64,000 nucleotides of DNA, from positions 1 through 64,000 of the forward strand of contig JAKEHY010000019.1 of NCBI GenBank assembly GCA_022614805.1, given 5' to 3'. The first letter of the stretch is position 1. Each line of letters begins with the position of its first letter. Under the pieces are notes generated by a model that saw only the letters and a list, made by a program, of their open reading frames with translations, did not search any database and was not told where the DNA came from. Made by a program: the position numbers and the translations under genes. Below are positions 42,456-51,924 of the stretch, one piece after another. This stretch comes from Candidatus Zixiibacteriota bacterium. GTDB taxonomy: Bacteria; Zixibacteria; MSB-5A5; DSPP01.

Positions 42456-44176
42456 GCTCCGGCTTTTTTAATTTAGTTTTACACACCCATCTCCCCTACG
42501 TTTTGGGACACGGCCGCTGGCCCCACGGGACCGACTGGCTCACCGAGGCAGTGTGCGAATGCTACGTGCCGATTTTGCGGGCCGTAACCGAGTTGAAAGA
42601 GGAGGGCATCGCCGCGCACGTCTCCTTTGGAATAACTCCCGTTCTGGCCGAACAGTTGGCCGATAAACGTCTGGCCGAGGAACTGCGCTTTTACATAAAA
42701 GAGAAACGGGAGGCGGCCCGCGCCGACGTGGAAAGTTTTTCCCGCGAAGGGTTGAAAAACCGGGCCGAGGCGGCCCGTTTCTGGCTTTCGTTCTATGCCG
42801 AACTGGAAAACTGGTACTTTGACAAATTTCACGGCAACCTGATTCCCCACCTGCGCAACCTCCAGAATGAAGGCCTTATTGAAATCCTCACCTCCGGGGC
42901 CACGCACGGCTACTTTCCTCTTTTGGGCAGCGACTCCTCCATTCAGGCCCAGATTAAGGAGGCGGTAAAAAGTTACGAGAAACATTTTGGCCGGAAACCG
43001 AGGGGAATTTGGCTGCCGGAATGCGCCTACCGTCCCTCCTATTCCTGGGCGCCGCCAGTGGGGGAAAATTCCCAAAAACCGTATTTGAGAAAAGGGGTCG
43101 AGGAATTCTTGCAGGAGGCCGGCATCGAGTACTTTTTCATCGACAGCCATTTGCTGAAGGGAGGAAAGGCTTTGGGCACGTACGTTGACCGCTTTCCCGC
43201 CCTCCGTTTTCTGAAAGAACAGGAAGAAAGGGGAACGAAAACGATTCCAGAGAGTGAACGAAGCCCCTATCGGCTCTATTGGGTCGGGGAAGCCAAAGAG
43301 AAAAAACCGGCGGCGGTTTTCACCCGCGACCCGGTGACCACCGTTTTGGTCTGGTCGGGGGAACACGGCTATCCGGGGGATGGGAATTATCTGGACTTTC
43401 ACAAGAAGCATTATCCCGGCGGGCTGCGGTATTGGAAGGTTACGCGGGTCAAATCGGATTTGGGGGAGAAAGAGGAATATAATCTCGCGGCGGTCGAGGC
43501 CCGGCTGGAGGAAAATGCCGACCATATGGTTTCTTTGGTCACGCAACAGTTAAAAAGTTTCCACGAAGCGAACAAAACTTCGGGGGTTCTTTCGGCCCTG
43601 TATGACACCGAGCTTTTTGGGCACTGGTGGTTTGAGGGGCCGCAGTTTTTGAAGAAACTCTGGAGAAAATTTTCGCAAAGTTCGGAGGTCTCCCTGGCCA
43701 CGGCCGGGCAGGCACTCGAACTGGCCCCTCCCGTCGAGCGCATAAGCCTTCCGGAAGGTTCGTGGGGGGAGGGAGGGCATCATTACATCTGGCTGAACGA
43801 GGACACGGTCTGGACGTGGGAGAAAATCTATGAAGCCGAAAAAAGATATCTTGAATTGCTCAAATCGGCCGCACCCAATCCAGACCTCAACAGGATTTTA
43901 ACCCAGTTGGGGCGCGAGCTTTTGCTTCTGGAATCCTCCGACTGGCAGTTTTTGATTTCGACTTTTTCCGCAAGGGATTATGCCGAAATGAGATTTGCCG
44001 AACATTGGGAGAAGTTTAACCGGCTGGCGGGGATGGCGGATAAAATTTCGACGGGGGGAAAATTGGAGGAAGGGGAGAAAAATTATTTGAAGGATTGTGA
44101 GGAATCGGACCGGTTATTTACGGATTTTTCGGTGAAGTCGTTTTGGCCGTTGGAGTATTCGGTTGGGGGAATATAG
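42452..44176 (+). CDS. GH57 glycoside hydrolase (1,4-alpha-glucan branching-enzyme type)
   Basis: The 574-residue protein has the GH57 landmarks: HTHLPYVLGHGRWPHGTDWL at the start, TSGATHGYFPLL, the nucleophile Glu in GIWLPECAYRP and the acid/base Asp in YDTELFGHWWFEGP, then the C-terminal helical part common to DUF1957/branching enzymes. It should create alpha-1,6 branches in glycogen in the cytoplasm. The start is ATG 42452, overlapping the DUF3467 stop (ATGA). No other glycogen gene is adjacent. Confidence 0.9.
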   Translation: MSSGFFNLVLHTHLPYVLGHGRWPHGTDWLTEAVCECYVPILRAVTELKEEGIAAHVSFGITPVLAEQLADKRLAEELRFYIKEKREAARADVESFSREGLKNRAEAARFWLSFYAELENWYFDKFHGNLIPHLRNLQNEGLIEILTSGATHGYFPLLGSDSSIQAQIKEAVKSYEKHFGRKPRGIWLPECAYRPSYSWAPPVGENSQKPYLRKGVEEFLQEAGIEYFFIDSHLLKGGKALGTYVDRFPALRFLKEQEERGTKTIPESERSPYRLYWVGEAKEKKPAAVFTRDPVTTVLVWSGEHGYPGDGNYLDFHKKHYPGGLRYWKVTRVKSDLGEKEEYNLAAVEARLEENADHMVSLVTQQLKSFHEANKTSGVLSALYDTELFGHWWFEGPQFLKKLWRKFSQSSEVSLATAGQALELAPPVERISLPEGSWGEGGHHYIWLNEDTVWTWEKIYEAEKRYLELLKSAAPNPDLNRILTQLGRELLLLESSDWQFLISTFSARDYAEMRFAEHWEKFNRLAGMADKISTGGKLEEGEKNYLKDCEESDRLFTDFSVKSFWPLEYSVGGI

Positions 44177-44179
44177 CCA

Positions 44180-44474
44180 CACCCCATCATCCCCAACCTA
44201 GGGCAGGTTGTATCCCGACGAGTCGGGATAGTGAACCGGCCCCTTACGAAACAAATACGGGCGGGCACGGATTCAGCTACGCTCACCGCAGGCAAGACCC
44301 GCCCTACAAAAACAACTCCTCACCCTCAATCCCTCTCCACAAAGTGGAGAGGGAGGTGGGCGGTTCACGAACCGCCCCTACAGAAACACTTGGATTGGGC
44401 CTAAAAAGCGGGAGCCGCCTTCAGTTAGGCTGAAGGCGGCTCGATTGCAGAGTTCCGGACCCTCGTCCGGAACT
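44180..44474. repeat. Repeat-rich intergenic region after the GH57 gene
   Basis: It holds TATCCCGACGAGTCGGGATA, GGCGGGC...GCCCGCCCTAC, CCTCTCC/GGAGAGG (about 44333-44353), GGGCGGTTC/GAACCGCCC (about 44357-44376), a perfect 13-bp inverted repeat starting GAGCCGCCTTCAG around TTAGG (44412-44442), and a 10-bp one, AGTTCCGGAC, around CCTC (44451-44474). No T-runs follow. Confidence 0.75.
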
Positions 44475-44483
44475 TAGGGCAGG

Positions 44484-44669
44484 TTATTCCCAGACACAGC
44501 TATCTGGGAGGCTCTTGGTAGAAGGGACTTGACCCTTGAGAAGAGCCAGGCATCCCTCCTGTGTGTTCCATAGAAGGCCAAAGGTTCGGTCGACCCGATT
44601 TTGACCTTCATTTATTATAACCCTGTCGGAGTGGAAAAGTTCCCACTGAAATAGATGCGTATCCTTCAT
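44484..44669 (-). CDS. Possible small protein coupled to the four-repeat protein
   Basis: A 61-residue frame starts at ATG 44669, overlapping the stop of the upstream gene as ATGA, and reads MKDTHLFQWELFHSDRVIIN, EGQNRVDRTFGLLWNTQEGC and further to CVWE. It has a balanced composition and no repeats, but no recognised family and no independent ribosome site. The overlap style matches other real gene pairs in this window. It may also be a chance frame. Confidence 0.3.
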   Translation of the reverse strand: MKDTHLFQWELFHSDRVIINEGQNRVDRTFGLLWNTQEGCLALLKGQVPSTKSLPDSCVWE

Positions 44670-46444
44670 AGTGCCAACGAGATGGTTACGCCCCAGTTGA
44701 AGGGGTCTTTGGGGGGGGCGGCGTTCCAATCCCCGGCGGAATGGCTGCCGTCGGTTACATATTTCACGGCGTAGCTGCCGGGGGGTAGTACAACGATGTC
44801 GTCAAAGAGCCGGTTTTTGGAAGCACCGCCGGCGGGCAGCGTGTTGCGCCAGGTCATCTCCCAGACCGTGCGGCCGGTCTGGTTGTTTTCTATCCAAGCG
44901 TAGTCGTACATTTCGTCCCGGCTGCCTTCGCCGATGGCGTAGACGTGCAGGGAGGTGGTTTTGGTCAGGCGGATACGCTGCTCCCGCTCGTCGTCATCCC
45001 GAACACCGACCATCTTCACCAAAATCTCTTTCGATTCAATCTCCTCGTTGTATGGACGGACCGCCTTGGGGTCGAAACTGCCGGGGACGCCGGCGACGAC
45101 GATGCCCCAGTGGTCCTGGTCATAGGGAGGGGTGGAGTTCCATTCCCCAAAGGCGTGGGAACCATCCGTGACGTAGCGCACCAGGTATTTCCCGCGCCCA
45201 AAGTGGACAATGCCGTCGAACATCCGGTTTTTGTCGGCGCCGCCGGCCGGTTCCGTGTTGGCGCGGGTCATCTCCCAAACCCGCTCTCCCGTGGCGGCGT
45301 TTTCCATGTAGCCGTAGTCGGCGAAGAAATTATCTCCCTCGGAATACTCGCCGACGGCGTAAATCCGCAAATCCATCGGCTTGTCCAAAATGAAGCCGGA
45401 GGAGAGCAGTTCGTTGTCCCGCACGCGGAGGAATTGAACCACGACCGGCTCTTTGGCCGGCTCCACCGGAACGATTTTTTTCTGCCCCGGCTCGGCGATA
45501 AGGGAAATCCCCCAGAATTCCGGGTCGTACGGGGGCGGGGAGTTCCAGCGGCCGAAAGTGTGGGAGTCGTCGGTGAAATAGACCAGCTGGTAATCCCCGG
45601 CCGGAAGGGTTAGTTTGCCGAAATACCGGCGGTTCTTTTCCGCTCCGCCGGCATGGTCGGAACGGGAATAGGCAAGCTCCCAGATTTTTTTGCGGCTGCG
45701 CATATCCTGAATGTAGCCGCCGTCGGCGGGCTGGTCGTAGGATTCCGGGTTTTCTCCGAGGCAGTAAATGGTGAGCGCGGCCGGAAGGGAAAGCTTGAAA
45801 TTCAAACTTTTGAAGCTGGAGTTGCGTGGCTGGGTGATGGAAAGGGCGACTTTGGCTTCCAAGGGGTCGGCCGCCAGCGGACGGAAGAGGTTTTTCCCGG
45901 CCGTGACCGAAAGGAAAAGTTTTCTCCTGTCTTTTTCGGAATAATATTTGTCCGTGTTGCCGAAGAAGCGTTTGAGCCCTTCAAAAAAGCCGTGGTCGTT
46001 CCAGTCGGAGTTGAAGTAATAGAACTGATCCTTTCCGATGCCGCAGTAGTAATAAAGGGCGTACTCGCCCGCGGGCAGGTTGACTTTGGCGTCCACTTTG
46101 GCCGTCCCCTTTTTACCCCAGAATTTGCCGGGACGCAGCTCGCGCGCCATCGACCAGACCGGCTTTCTGGTTTCCAAGTCGAGAATCCAGCCGTAGGCCA
46201 AGGCGTAGTCCTGGAAGCCGTCCCAATCGTCCCAGTCATCCCGGTCGTAATCCGGCTTGATTCCCATTCCCGAAACCGTGACGGTAAGGGGCTGGCTGGT
46301 TTGGAACCGCTCCACTCGCAACTCGCCGGGGCCGAAGTCGTTCCAGTTGACGATGGGGATTTGTTGCGCCTCGGATAAAACGAAGGAAAAAAGGAGGTTT
46401 ATCAGGATGCTAAGGATTAAGGACAGAATACGCCACAGGCTCAT
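44666..46444 (-). CDS. Secreted protein of four tandem beta-rich repeats, unrecognised family
   Basis: The 592-residue protein has a signal peptide (ILSLILSILINLLFSFVLSEAQ). The rest is four related units: about 40-180 (divergent), 205-318, 335-452 and 478-592. Units 2 to 4 share WE(M/L), then (T/S)xxAGGAxKNRxF, LPxGxYxVxYVTDGSHxxGxW and NxxPPxDxxxWG. Strictly kept Trp, Gly and Asp residues suggest a sugar- or metal-binding sandwich fold exposed outside the inner membrane. Unit 1 has an acidic insert (DYDRDDWDDWD) and loses the GGAxKNR motif. I know of no named domain with this motif. ATG 46444 lacks a good ribosome site. Confidence 0.75.
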   Translation of the reverse strand: MSLWRILSLILSILINLLFSFVLSEAQQIPIVNWNDFGPGELRVERFQTSQPLTVTVSGMGIKPDYDRDDWDDWDGFQDYALAYGWILDLETRKPVWSMARELRPGKFWGKKGTAKVDAKVNLPAGEYALYYYCGIGKDQFYYFNSDWNDHGFFEGLKRFFGNTDKYYSEKDRRKLFLSVTAGKNLFRPLAADPLEAKVALSITQPRNSSFKSLNFKLSLPAALTIYCLGENPESYDQPADGGYIQDMRSRKKIWELAYSRSDHAGGAEKNRRYFGKLTLPAGDYQLVYFTDDSHTFGRWNSPPPYDPEFWGISLIAEPGQKKIVPVEPAKEPVVVQFLRVRDNELLSSGFILDKPMDLRIYAVGEYSEGDNFFADYGYMENAATGERVWEMTRANTEPAGGADKNRMFDGIVHFGRGKYLVRYVTDGSHAFGEWNSTPPYDQDHWGIVVAGVPGSFDPKAVRPYNEEIESKEILVKMVGVRDDDEREQRIRLTKTTSLHVYAIGEGSRDEMYDYAWIENNQTGRTVWEMTWRNTLPAGGASKNRLFDDIVVLPPGSYAVKYVTDGSHSAGDWNAAPPKDPFNWGVTISLAL

Positions 46445-46496
46445 CAGTTTTTGATACGCCTTTTTGGGGGGTTAAGTTTCAGGTTTGTTGGGGGTT

Positions 46497-46803
46497 AAGC
46501 GCCGGACTGAAGTCCGGCCTACGGAGGCATTATTCAAACACCCCCAAAATCAACTCCGAATGAAACGGTGGAGGTCTGAAGACCTCCGTTACGCAAAACC
46601 CTGATGCATAATGAAAAGCCGGACTGAAGTCCGGCCTACGGGAAATTGTCGAGAAAACATTTATGGAAACCTCACCCCTGACACCACTCCGTAAAACGGA
46701 GAGGGGAAAAAGCAAGCACAGGTTACCCTTCGGCTGCGCTCTGGGCAGGCAAAAACCAACCTGCGCTACGGCATTTTCCCGACACTGAAGTGTCGGCTAC
46801 CAT
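46497..46803. repeat. Cluster of TNNA-loop palindromes
   Basis: GCCGGAC-TGAA-GTCCGGC (46501-46518), GGAGGTC-TGAA-GACCTCC (46570-46587), GCCGGAC-TGAA-GTCCGGC again (46618-46635) and CCGACAC-TGAA-GTGTCGG (46779-46796), each followed by CTACGG, GTTACG or CTACC. Between them lie CTCACCCCTGACACC and GGAGAGGGG words. Spacing is irregular, so it is not a CRISPR. Confidence 0.8.
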
Positions 46804-46820
46804 CGAAACATCTAAAGGAG

Positions 46821-48173
46821 TTAAAAGTCCGTTTTGCCGCTGAAGGTGAATTCCCGGATGCGCAGGGCGGGGACGTGGATGCCGCCCAAGGCGTCCCACC
46901 AGGTGTTCACCAACTTCCGCTCGCGGGAGAGCTCCACGACGTTGGAAAAGGCTTTTACCATACTTTCGGTAAAGCGCAGGTTTTTGACCCCGTGCTTGAT
47001 TTGGCCTTCTTCCACCAGAAAGACGCCGTCCCGGGTCATTCCGGTCATCGTCGCCTGGGGCGGGTCTAAAAAGCCGTTCAAGTAATGGAAGCGGGTAACC
47101 AGAAACCCGCGGGCGACGTTTTTGACCATTTTGGAAAGCCCGACCGGGCCGGCTTTCATTCCGATATGCAAGGGAACGGCCCCCTGCGCCGAAGCATCCG
47201 GCGTCAAGGCGTGACCGGTTGATTTCTTCCCCTCCTTGGCTCCGGTCAAAGTATCGTACACCACCCCCTTGGCAACCCCCTTATCGACCATCGTCACTTT
47301 TCTTTTGGCCGTCCCCTCGAAATCAAAGGGGAACGGCAGGGCTTCGGCGTCGGTGGCGTCGTCGTAGATGGTGACGTTTGGCCCGAAAAGCTGCTGGCCG
47401 ATTCTTCCCGCCAGACAGGAGGATTTTTCCTGAAAGGCGACCGAGCCGAAGGAGACGAAGCTCAACCATTCGAACAAATTCCCGACCGCGACCGGCTCCA
47501 GAACGACTTCGTATTTTCCCGGCGGAATTTCTTGGGGATGATGGGCGGCGAGGCATTTTTCTATGGAGGTTTCCGCCAGTAGGTCGAAGTCCAGTTTCCT
47601 TGTGTTTTGGGCCAGCCCTTCGGCGTAGCCGGAGGAATCGTCCGACATGGTGATTAGATTGATGGAGGCGATGGTCTGGGGCTGGTAGGCCCGGACGCCG
47701 TTGCTGTTCAAGACCGCCAGTTCCCCCTCGCCTGTTTTCAGAGAGCCATAGGCTTGCAGGTTATGTTTGGCCGCTTTTTCAAAAATCTTTTTAAGCACCG
47801 CCGCCCGTTCCTTCGGACCGAAGGCGGCCGTGGCTTTGTAGTAGGAGGTCAGTTTCGGGTATTTTTGCTTTCCAGGCAGACCGTTAAAATGAAGCGTTTC
47901 CCGCTGATGGCGGGCGATTTCCAAAGCGGCGTTCAAGGCCCGCGAGAGTTCCCCTTTTTCGAAGGTATTGGTGGAAGCCACCCCGATTTTTTTCCCCAGC
48001 GCCACGCGGAAATAAACTCTGGAATTACTCTCGGCCACGTTCTGGTGGATAATCGAGTTGGCGTAGCGGGTCAAACCGGAGTTGGAACCTACGTAAACCG
48101 CTTCAGCCTGGTCGGCCCCTGATTTTTTCAAAAGCGGCTCGAGCAAAGAAAAAATTTTCTCCCTGCCGGTCAT
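46821..48173 (-). CDS. pmbA: TldE/PmbA-type subunit of the TldD/TldE protease
   Basis: The 450-residue protein has the PmbA fold with NSRVYFRVALGKKIGVASTN, VLEPVAVGNLFEWLSF and the C-terminal GMTRDGVFLVEEGQIKHGVK NLRFTES region. It lacks the HExxxH motif, as expected for the non-catalytic partner that joins TldD to degrade unfolded or modified peptides. It overlaps tldD by four bases and so is made with it. Length is normal. Confidence 0.92.
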   Translation of the reverse strand: MTGREKIFSLLEPLLKKSGADQAEAVYVGSNSGLTRYANSIIHQNVAESNSRVYFRVALGKKIGVASTNTFEKGELSRALNAALEIARHQRETLHFNGLPGKQKYPKLTSYYKATAAFGPKERAAVLKKIFEKAAKHNLQAYGSLKTGEGELAVLNSNGVRAYQPQTIASINLITMSDDSSGYAEGLAQNTRKLDFDLLAETSIEKCLAAHHPQEIPPGKYEVVLEPVAVGNLFEWLSFVSFGSVAFQEKSSCLAGRIGQQLFGPNVTIYDDATDAEALPFPFDFEGTAKRKVTMVDKGVAKGVVYDTLTGAKEGKKSTGHALTPDASAQGAVPLHIGMKAGPVGLSKMVKNVARGFLVTRFHYLNGFLDPPQATMTGMTRDGVFLVEEGQIKHGVKNLRFTESMVKAFSNVVELSRERKLVNTWWDALGGIHVPALRIREFTFSGKTDF

Positions 48174-49612
48174 CGCGACGCTCCTACCGTGACGCCTCGA
48201 AAGCGGGCCGGGGAGGCGCCGTGAGCCACGTGGGCGGTTTGAATCGGCTCCCCCTTGCCGCAGTTGGGCACGCCCCAGACGTGCCAGTGCTTTTCATTCG
48301 TGACCGCATCGCAGGAGTTCCAGAACTCCGGCGTGATGCCGGTGTAAACCGGATTGCGGTAGAGACCTCCCAGCTTGCCATCCTTGATTTCCCAGGCCGC
48401 CTCGCAACCGAACTGGAAGTTCAGCCGGCGGTCGTCAATCGACCAGCTTTTGTTGGTGTCGATTAAAAGCCCTTCCTTCGTGTCGGCAATCAAATCCGCG
48501 AGCTCCCATTCCCCCGGAAGCAGGTTGATGTTGGTCATCCGAATCAAAGGAATCCGGTTCCAGCCGTCGGCCCGCATGGTGCCGTTGGAGGCGGCGCCGA
48601 TGACGGGAGCGGTCTCGCGCGAGGTGAGATAGCCGACGAAAAGCCCCCCGCGAATGATGTCGGAGCGCTGGGCCTTCACTCCTTCGTCGTCATAGCCGAA
48701 ACTTCCCAACCCCCCCGGCGTGGTAGCGTCGGCAACGATGTTGACCTTGCCGGAACCGTAGCGCAGCTTACCGAGCTTATCCAGGGTCATAAAACTGCCC
48801 CCCGCCAGGGAAATTTCGGTACCCAGAACCCGGTCCAGCTCGATGGGATGGCCGCAGGATTCGTGCACCTGCAGGGCCATCTGCGACCCGGTGATAATCA
48901 CATCTTTTTTTCCGGCCGGACAGTCCGGGGCCGAAAGCAGAGCCACGGCTTCATTGCGAACCCGCTCGGCGTTTCCCAACAAATCCATCTCTTCGATGAA
49001 CTCCCAGCCGCGGGTGGCGAAATCGCCGCCGTGGGAGTTCGGGTAGCTGCGGCGCTGGAGGTTTCCCTCTTCCGCAGCCGTGGCGGTGTAGCCGGCGCCG
49101 GATTCGATGATTTTCTGCTCGATGACCGAGCCCTCGGTTGAGACAAACAGCTTTTCCGTGTTGTAAAAGTTCATCGCCGCTTCGGCCACGACAATTTTGG
49201 GATGCTTTTTCAGAACGTCGCAGCAGGAAACCAAAAGGTCAATTTTATCATCCAGCGACACGGAAAACGGGTCTTGCTTCACGACCGTAACGAACCGGTC
49301 CCGGTACGGCTGCACCGGAGCCAGGCGGACTTTTTCCCTGGCGACCGTGGCCGAGGCGCGGGCAATTTCCAAGGCCCGATTGGCGGTCTTTTTCAACTCT
49401 CCCTCCGAAAGTTTGGAACTGGAAGCAAATCCCCAGCCGCCGCCGATTAGAACCCGGATGCCGAAACCGGCATCCTGCTGGCGGGAGAGCGACTCCACCT
49501 TGCCGTCTTTGACCACGATGGCCTCCGTCTGGGCGCGGATGAAGCGGGCGTCGGCGTAGTCCGCTTTTTTGGACTTCAGATATTTGATTACTCCCAATAA
49601 TTCTTCCTTCAC
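48170..49612 (-). CDS. tldD: TldD metalloprotease subunit
   Basis: The 480-residue protein carries the TldD zinc motif HESCGH (HExxxH) in QVHESCGHPIELDRVLG, with AGGSFMTLDKLG, GLGSFGYDDEGVKAQ and the late cysteine in VPNCGKGEPIQTAHVAHGA. With TldE it forms a protease that trims peptides such as microcin B17 precursors in E. coli; the native substrate here is unknown. The start is GTG 49612 with GGAGG in front. Confidence 0.94.
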   Translation of the reverse strand: MKEELLGVIKYLKSKKADYADARFIRAQTEAIVVKDGKVESLSRQQDAGFGIRVLIGGGWGFASSSKLSEGELKKTANRALEIARASATVAREKVRLAPVQPYRDRFVTVVKQDPFSVSLDDKIDLLVSCCDVLKKHPKIVVAEAAMNFYNTEKLFVSTEGSVIEQKIIESGAGYTATAAEEGNLQRRSYPNSHGGDFATRGWEFIEEMDLLGNAERVRNEAVALLSAPDCPAGKKDVIITGSQMALQVHESCGHPIELDRVLGTEISLAGGSFMTLDKLGKLRYGSGKVNIVADATTPGGLGSFGYDDEGVKAQRSDIIRGGLFVGYLTSRETAPVIGAASNGTMRADGWNRIPLIRMTNINLLPGEWELADLIADTKEGLLIDTNKSWSIDDRRLNFQFGCEAAWEIKDGKLGGLYRNPVYTGITPEFWNSCDAVTNEKHWHVWGVPNCGKGEPIQTAHVAHGASPARFRGVTVGASR

Positions 49613-49654
49613 TTTTCCTCCCCTTTTTCAAAGGGTTTTCTGCCGCCGGGGCCA

Positions 49655-49793
49655 GGCCCGGCAGACGGTTAAGCGCCCAATTTAGACCGGCTTTTGGATA
49701 TAGTCAAGATTAACTCCATAAACGGCCCGTCGATGACCCCACCCTAGGCCTCCGCTAAAGCGAAGGCCTCCTCCCTCCCCTCAAGGGGAGGGA
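49655..49793. repeat. Intergenic repeat block upstream of tldD
   Basis: A GCCGGG/CCCGGC palindrome (about 49650-49667), GACCCCACCCTAGGCC, and CCCTCCCCTCAAGGGGAGGG. It is the same CTCCCCTCAAGGGGAG word as at 20630. The rest of the 230-bp gap shows nothing. Confidence 0.5.
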
Positions 49794-49844
49794 AAGAAAG
49801 ACAGAAATTAAAGATCCGAGATTGGAGATTAGAAGAAAGACCGT

Positions 49845-50753
49845 TTATACAGATGCCAATTCTTGGCGATGTTTCAAGACATCCTCGATGCCGGCGTAGC
49901 GGCATTTCCAGCTGGCGGTGCGGACGCCATTTTTCAGAGCGGTCGAAAGGCTTTTTCCTTTGAGGATGGCAGAAATAAATCCGGCGGCAAAAAAATCACC
50001 CGCCCCCGTCTGTTCCGGCCGCTTCACCTTTGGGGCCGGATAGGAAAGGGTCTGGACGGCACCATCCCTATAGGCCAAAACGGCTCCTTTTTCGGCCAGG
50101 GTGACGATTATTCCTCTCCATCCTTTGCTTTTCCACCGGCGGCAAAAGCGAAGGAGGTTTTTCCGGTTGAAGGCCATCGCCGCCACCAGTTCCCATTCCT
50201 GTCGGTTCATTTGAACATAATCGGCATTCAAAAATACATCCCAATCCTTAGGCACCCGCGGAAAGCGCTCTCCATTCTTTTTTATCCCCAAAAGCAACGA
50301 ATGAATATCTACGTAAACCAGGCCGGCAAAATTTTCCCGCAGCTTTCGAAATTGTTTCGGTGAAACTTCCCAGCCGGAGATGAAATTGAACAGGAGGGCA
50401 TCCGCCCGCAAAGCCGGCTTCAGGTCCGGCCAAGCAAATTCCGGGACAGGGTGTTTGAGAATCTCTCTTTTTTCTCCGTTGGGCAGGTAAAAGAGGTTAA
50501 CCCGATTGCCTGGTCGTTTCAGCTTCCGCGTGTTATCCCAATGGATGTTTTTCAAGCTTTGCGAGAGACTTTTTACACGGGGCCAGACATTAGTCCCCAA
50601 AAAAGCAACCGGGCGGATTTTTGAATCGGGCAAGAGAAGGGAGAGCGCCGTCAGGTTGTATAAAATTCCCCCGTAGGAATGTCTTGTTGCTCCTTGATGG
50701 ACGATGAAATCCTCGTTGATGGAGCCCAAAACGGCGATTTTAAGCGGTGCCAA
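49845..50753 (-). CDS. PfkB-family carbohydrate kinase
   Basis: The 302-residue protein has the first PfkB motif in weak form (VLGSINEDFIVHQG, HSYGGILYN) and the second, catalytic motif complete: RPEQTGAGDFFAAGFISAIL. It should phosphorylate a sugar or nucleoside. Its start overlaps waaF by 14 bases, so it is co-transcribed with heptose transfer and lipid A acylation genes; a role in surface sugar supply is inferred. The first motif lacks the usual GG pair, so the substrate pocket may differ from ribokinase. The usual HldE kinase is at 40958. Confidence 0.85.
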   Translation of the reverse strand: MAPLKIAVLGSINEDFIVHQGATRHSYGGILYNLTALSLLLPDSKIRPVAFLGTNVWPRVKSLSQSLKNIHWDNTRKLKRPGNRVNLFYLPNGEKREILKHPVPEFAWPDLKPALRADALLFNFISGWEVSPKQFRKLRENFAGLVYVDIHSLLLGIKKNGERFPRVPKDWDVFLNADYVQMNRQEWELVAAMAFNRKNLLRFCRRWKSKGWRGIIVTLAEKGAVLAYRDGAVQTLSYPAPKVKRPEQTGAGDFFAAGFISAILKGKSLSTALKNGVRTASWKCRYAGIEDVLKHRQELASV

Positions 50754-51810
50754 CCGGCTCTTCCGTTCTTTTCAGCCAATGCTCAACGGCCTGCCGGACT
50801 TCGTCAACATTGATTAAATCCATACATTCGAGCGGGTGGTCTTTTCGGCGGCAGGTATTTCTGTAACAGGGAGAACAGAATATTTTTTTGAACAAAACCG
50901 TCTTTTTATCCGTCCAGGGGGCGATTTCGTCCGGGTCCCCCGCCCCTGCCAGGATGACGACCGGCACTCCGGCAGCGGCCGCCAGATGGCCGGCGCCGGA
51001 ATCGTTCCCCAAAAACAGTCGGCTTTTTTGGAACACAAAGAAGAGTTCGGAAAGTGAGGTTTCACCAGATAGATTAAGCGGCGAGACACCCGAAAGTTCC
51101 GCCACTTGGTCGCAAGTCGGGCGGTCGTGGGGGGCACCAACCAGAACCACTTTAACTTGTCTTTCCCGAACCAGCCGTTGAACAATTTCTGCGTATCGTT
51201 TCGAAAACCAGCGTTTGGAGAGCCCTACCGAACCGGCCGCGACGGCCACCAAGCTCCCGAAACCGCCGATTTTTCTTAAAAGGTTCTCCTTTTTTTCATC
51301 CGCGAGCGGCCGGGGCCACACGTTTAGAGCCGGAACGGACAATTTTTTTCCAGCGAAATGCTCCAGAAGCTGAAGGTAAAATTTAACCCGGTGCGGCCGT
51401 TCCCCGTCGAGCGGATAGGGCAGGGATTTGGTCAGAAAAATTTTGCGGCCTTCGGCGAAGTAGCCGAGCCGATGGGGAATGCCCGCCAGCCGGAACATCA
51501 GAGCGGAAGAGAAGGAATGGGGAAAGCAGACGGCCAAATCAAACTTTTTCCTTCTCAAATTTCCCGCTACGCGGAAAACATGGGAAACTTTGGCCGGGCC
51601 CGAAACTTTTGGCAAGGGGATTACTTCATCCGCAAAAGGATAGGAAGTAAAAAGTTCGGCCAGTTGCTCCCGAACGAGAATCGTGACCGGGGCGTTCGGA
51701 AAAATCTGATGCAGCGCCTGCAGGGCCGGGGTGGCCATTACGGCGTCTCCCAGCCAGTTGGGAAGCCGGACGGCGATGCGGTTTACGTTCGTTGCATCCA
51801 CGGATTGCAT
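50740..51810 (-). CDS. waaF: GT9 lipopolysaccharide heptosyltransferase, WaaF-like
   Basis: The 356-residue glycosyltransferase has the N-terminal IAVRLPNWLGDAVMATPALQ of the WaaF type, a middle linker, VVAVAAGSVGLSKRWFSKRY and the donor site LFLGNDSGAGHLAAAAGVPVVIL, then CSPCYRNTC. It should add the second heptose of the inner core at the inner membrane. TTG 51819 is an alternative to ATG 51810. It sits between lpxL and the PfkB kinase. The symbol rests on the N-terminal motif. Confidence 0.85.
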   Translation of the reverse strand: MQSVDATNVNRIAVRLPNWLGDAVMATPALQALHQIFPNAPVTILVREQLAELFTSYPFADEVIPLPKVSGPAKVSHVFRVAGNLRRKKFDLAVCFPHSFSSALMFRLAGIPHRLGYFAEGRKIFLTKSLPYPLDGERPHRVKFYLQLLEHFAGKKLSVPALNVWPRPLADEKKENLLRKIGGFGSLVAVAAGSVGLSKRWFSKRYAEIVQRLVRERQVKVVLVGAPHDRPTCDQVAELSGVSPLNLSGETSLSELFFVFQKSRLFLGNDSGAGHLAAAAGVPVVILAGAGDPDEIAPWTDKKTVLFKKIFCSPCYRNTCRRKDHPLECMDLINVDEVRQAVEHWLKRTEEPVGTA

Positions 51811-51867
51811 TCCAAACAAGAAACTAAACTCCGTCCGGTTTGAAAAGCAAAAGGTTTTTGCCGTGTC

Positions 51868-51904
51868 AACCCCACCCTTAATCCCTCCCCTACAGGGGAG
51901 GGGA
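51868..51904. repeat. Intergenic repeat (CCCTCCCCTACAGGGGAGGGG)
   Basis: ACCCCACCCTTAATCCC is followed by CCTCCCCTACAGGGGAGGGG, the same family as 14895, 20673 and 54729. Confidence 0.55.
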
Positions 51905-51924
51905 AAAACAAGATTAAGAAAAAA

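Noticed and set aside
46497-46803. Possible CRISPR array
   Set aside because: The palindromes differ in stem sequence and spacing is irregular; no cas gene is near.
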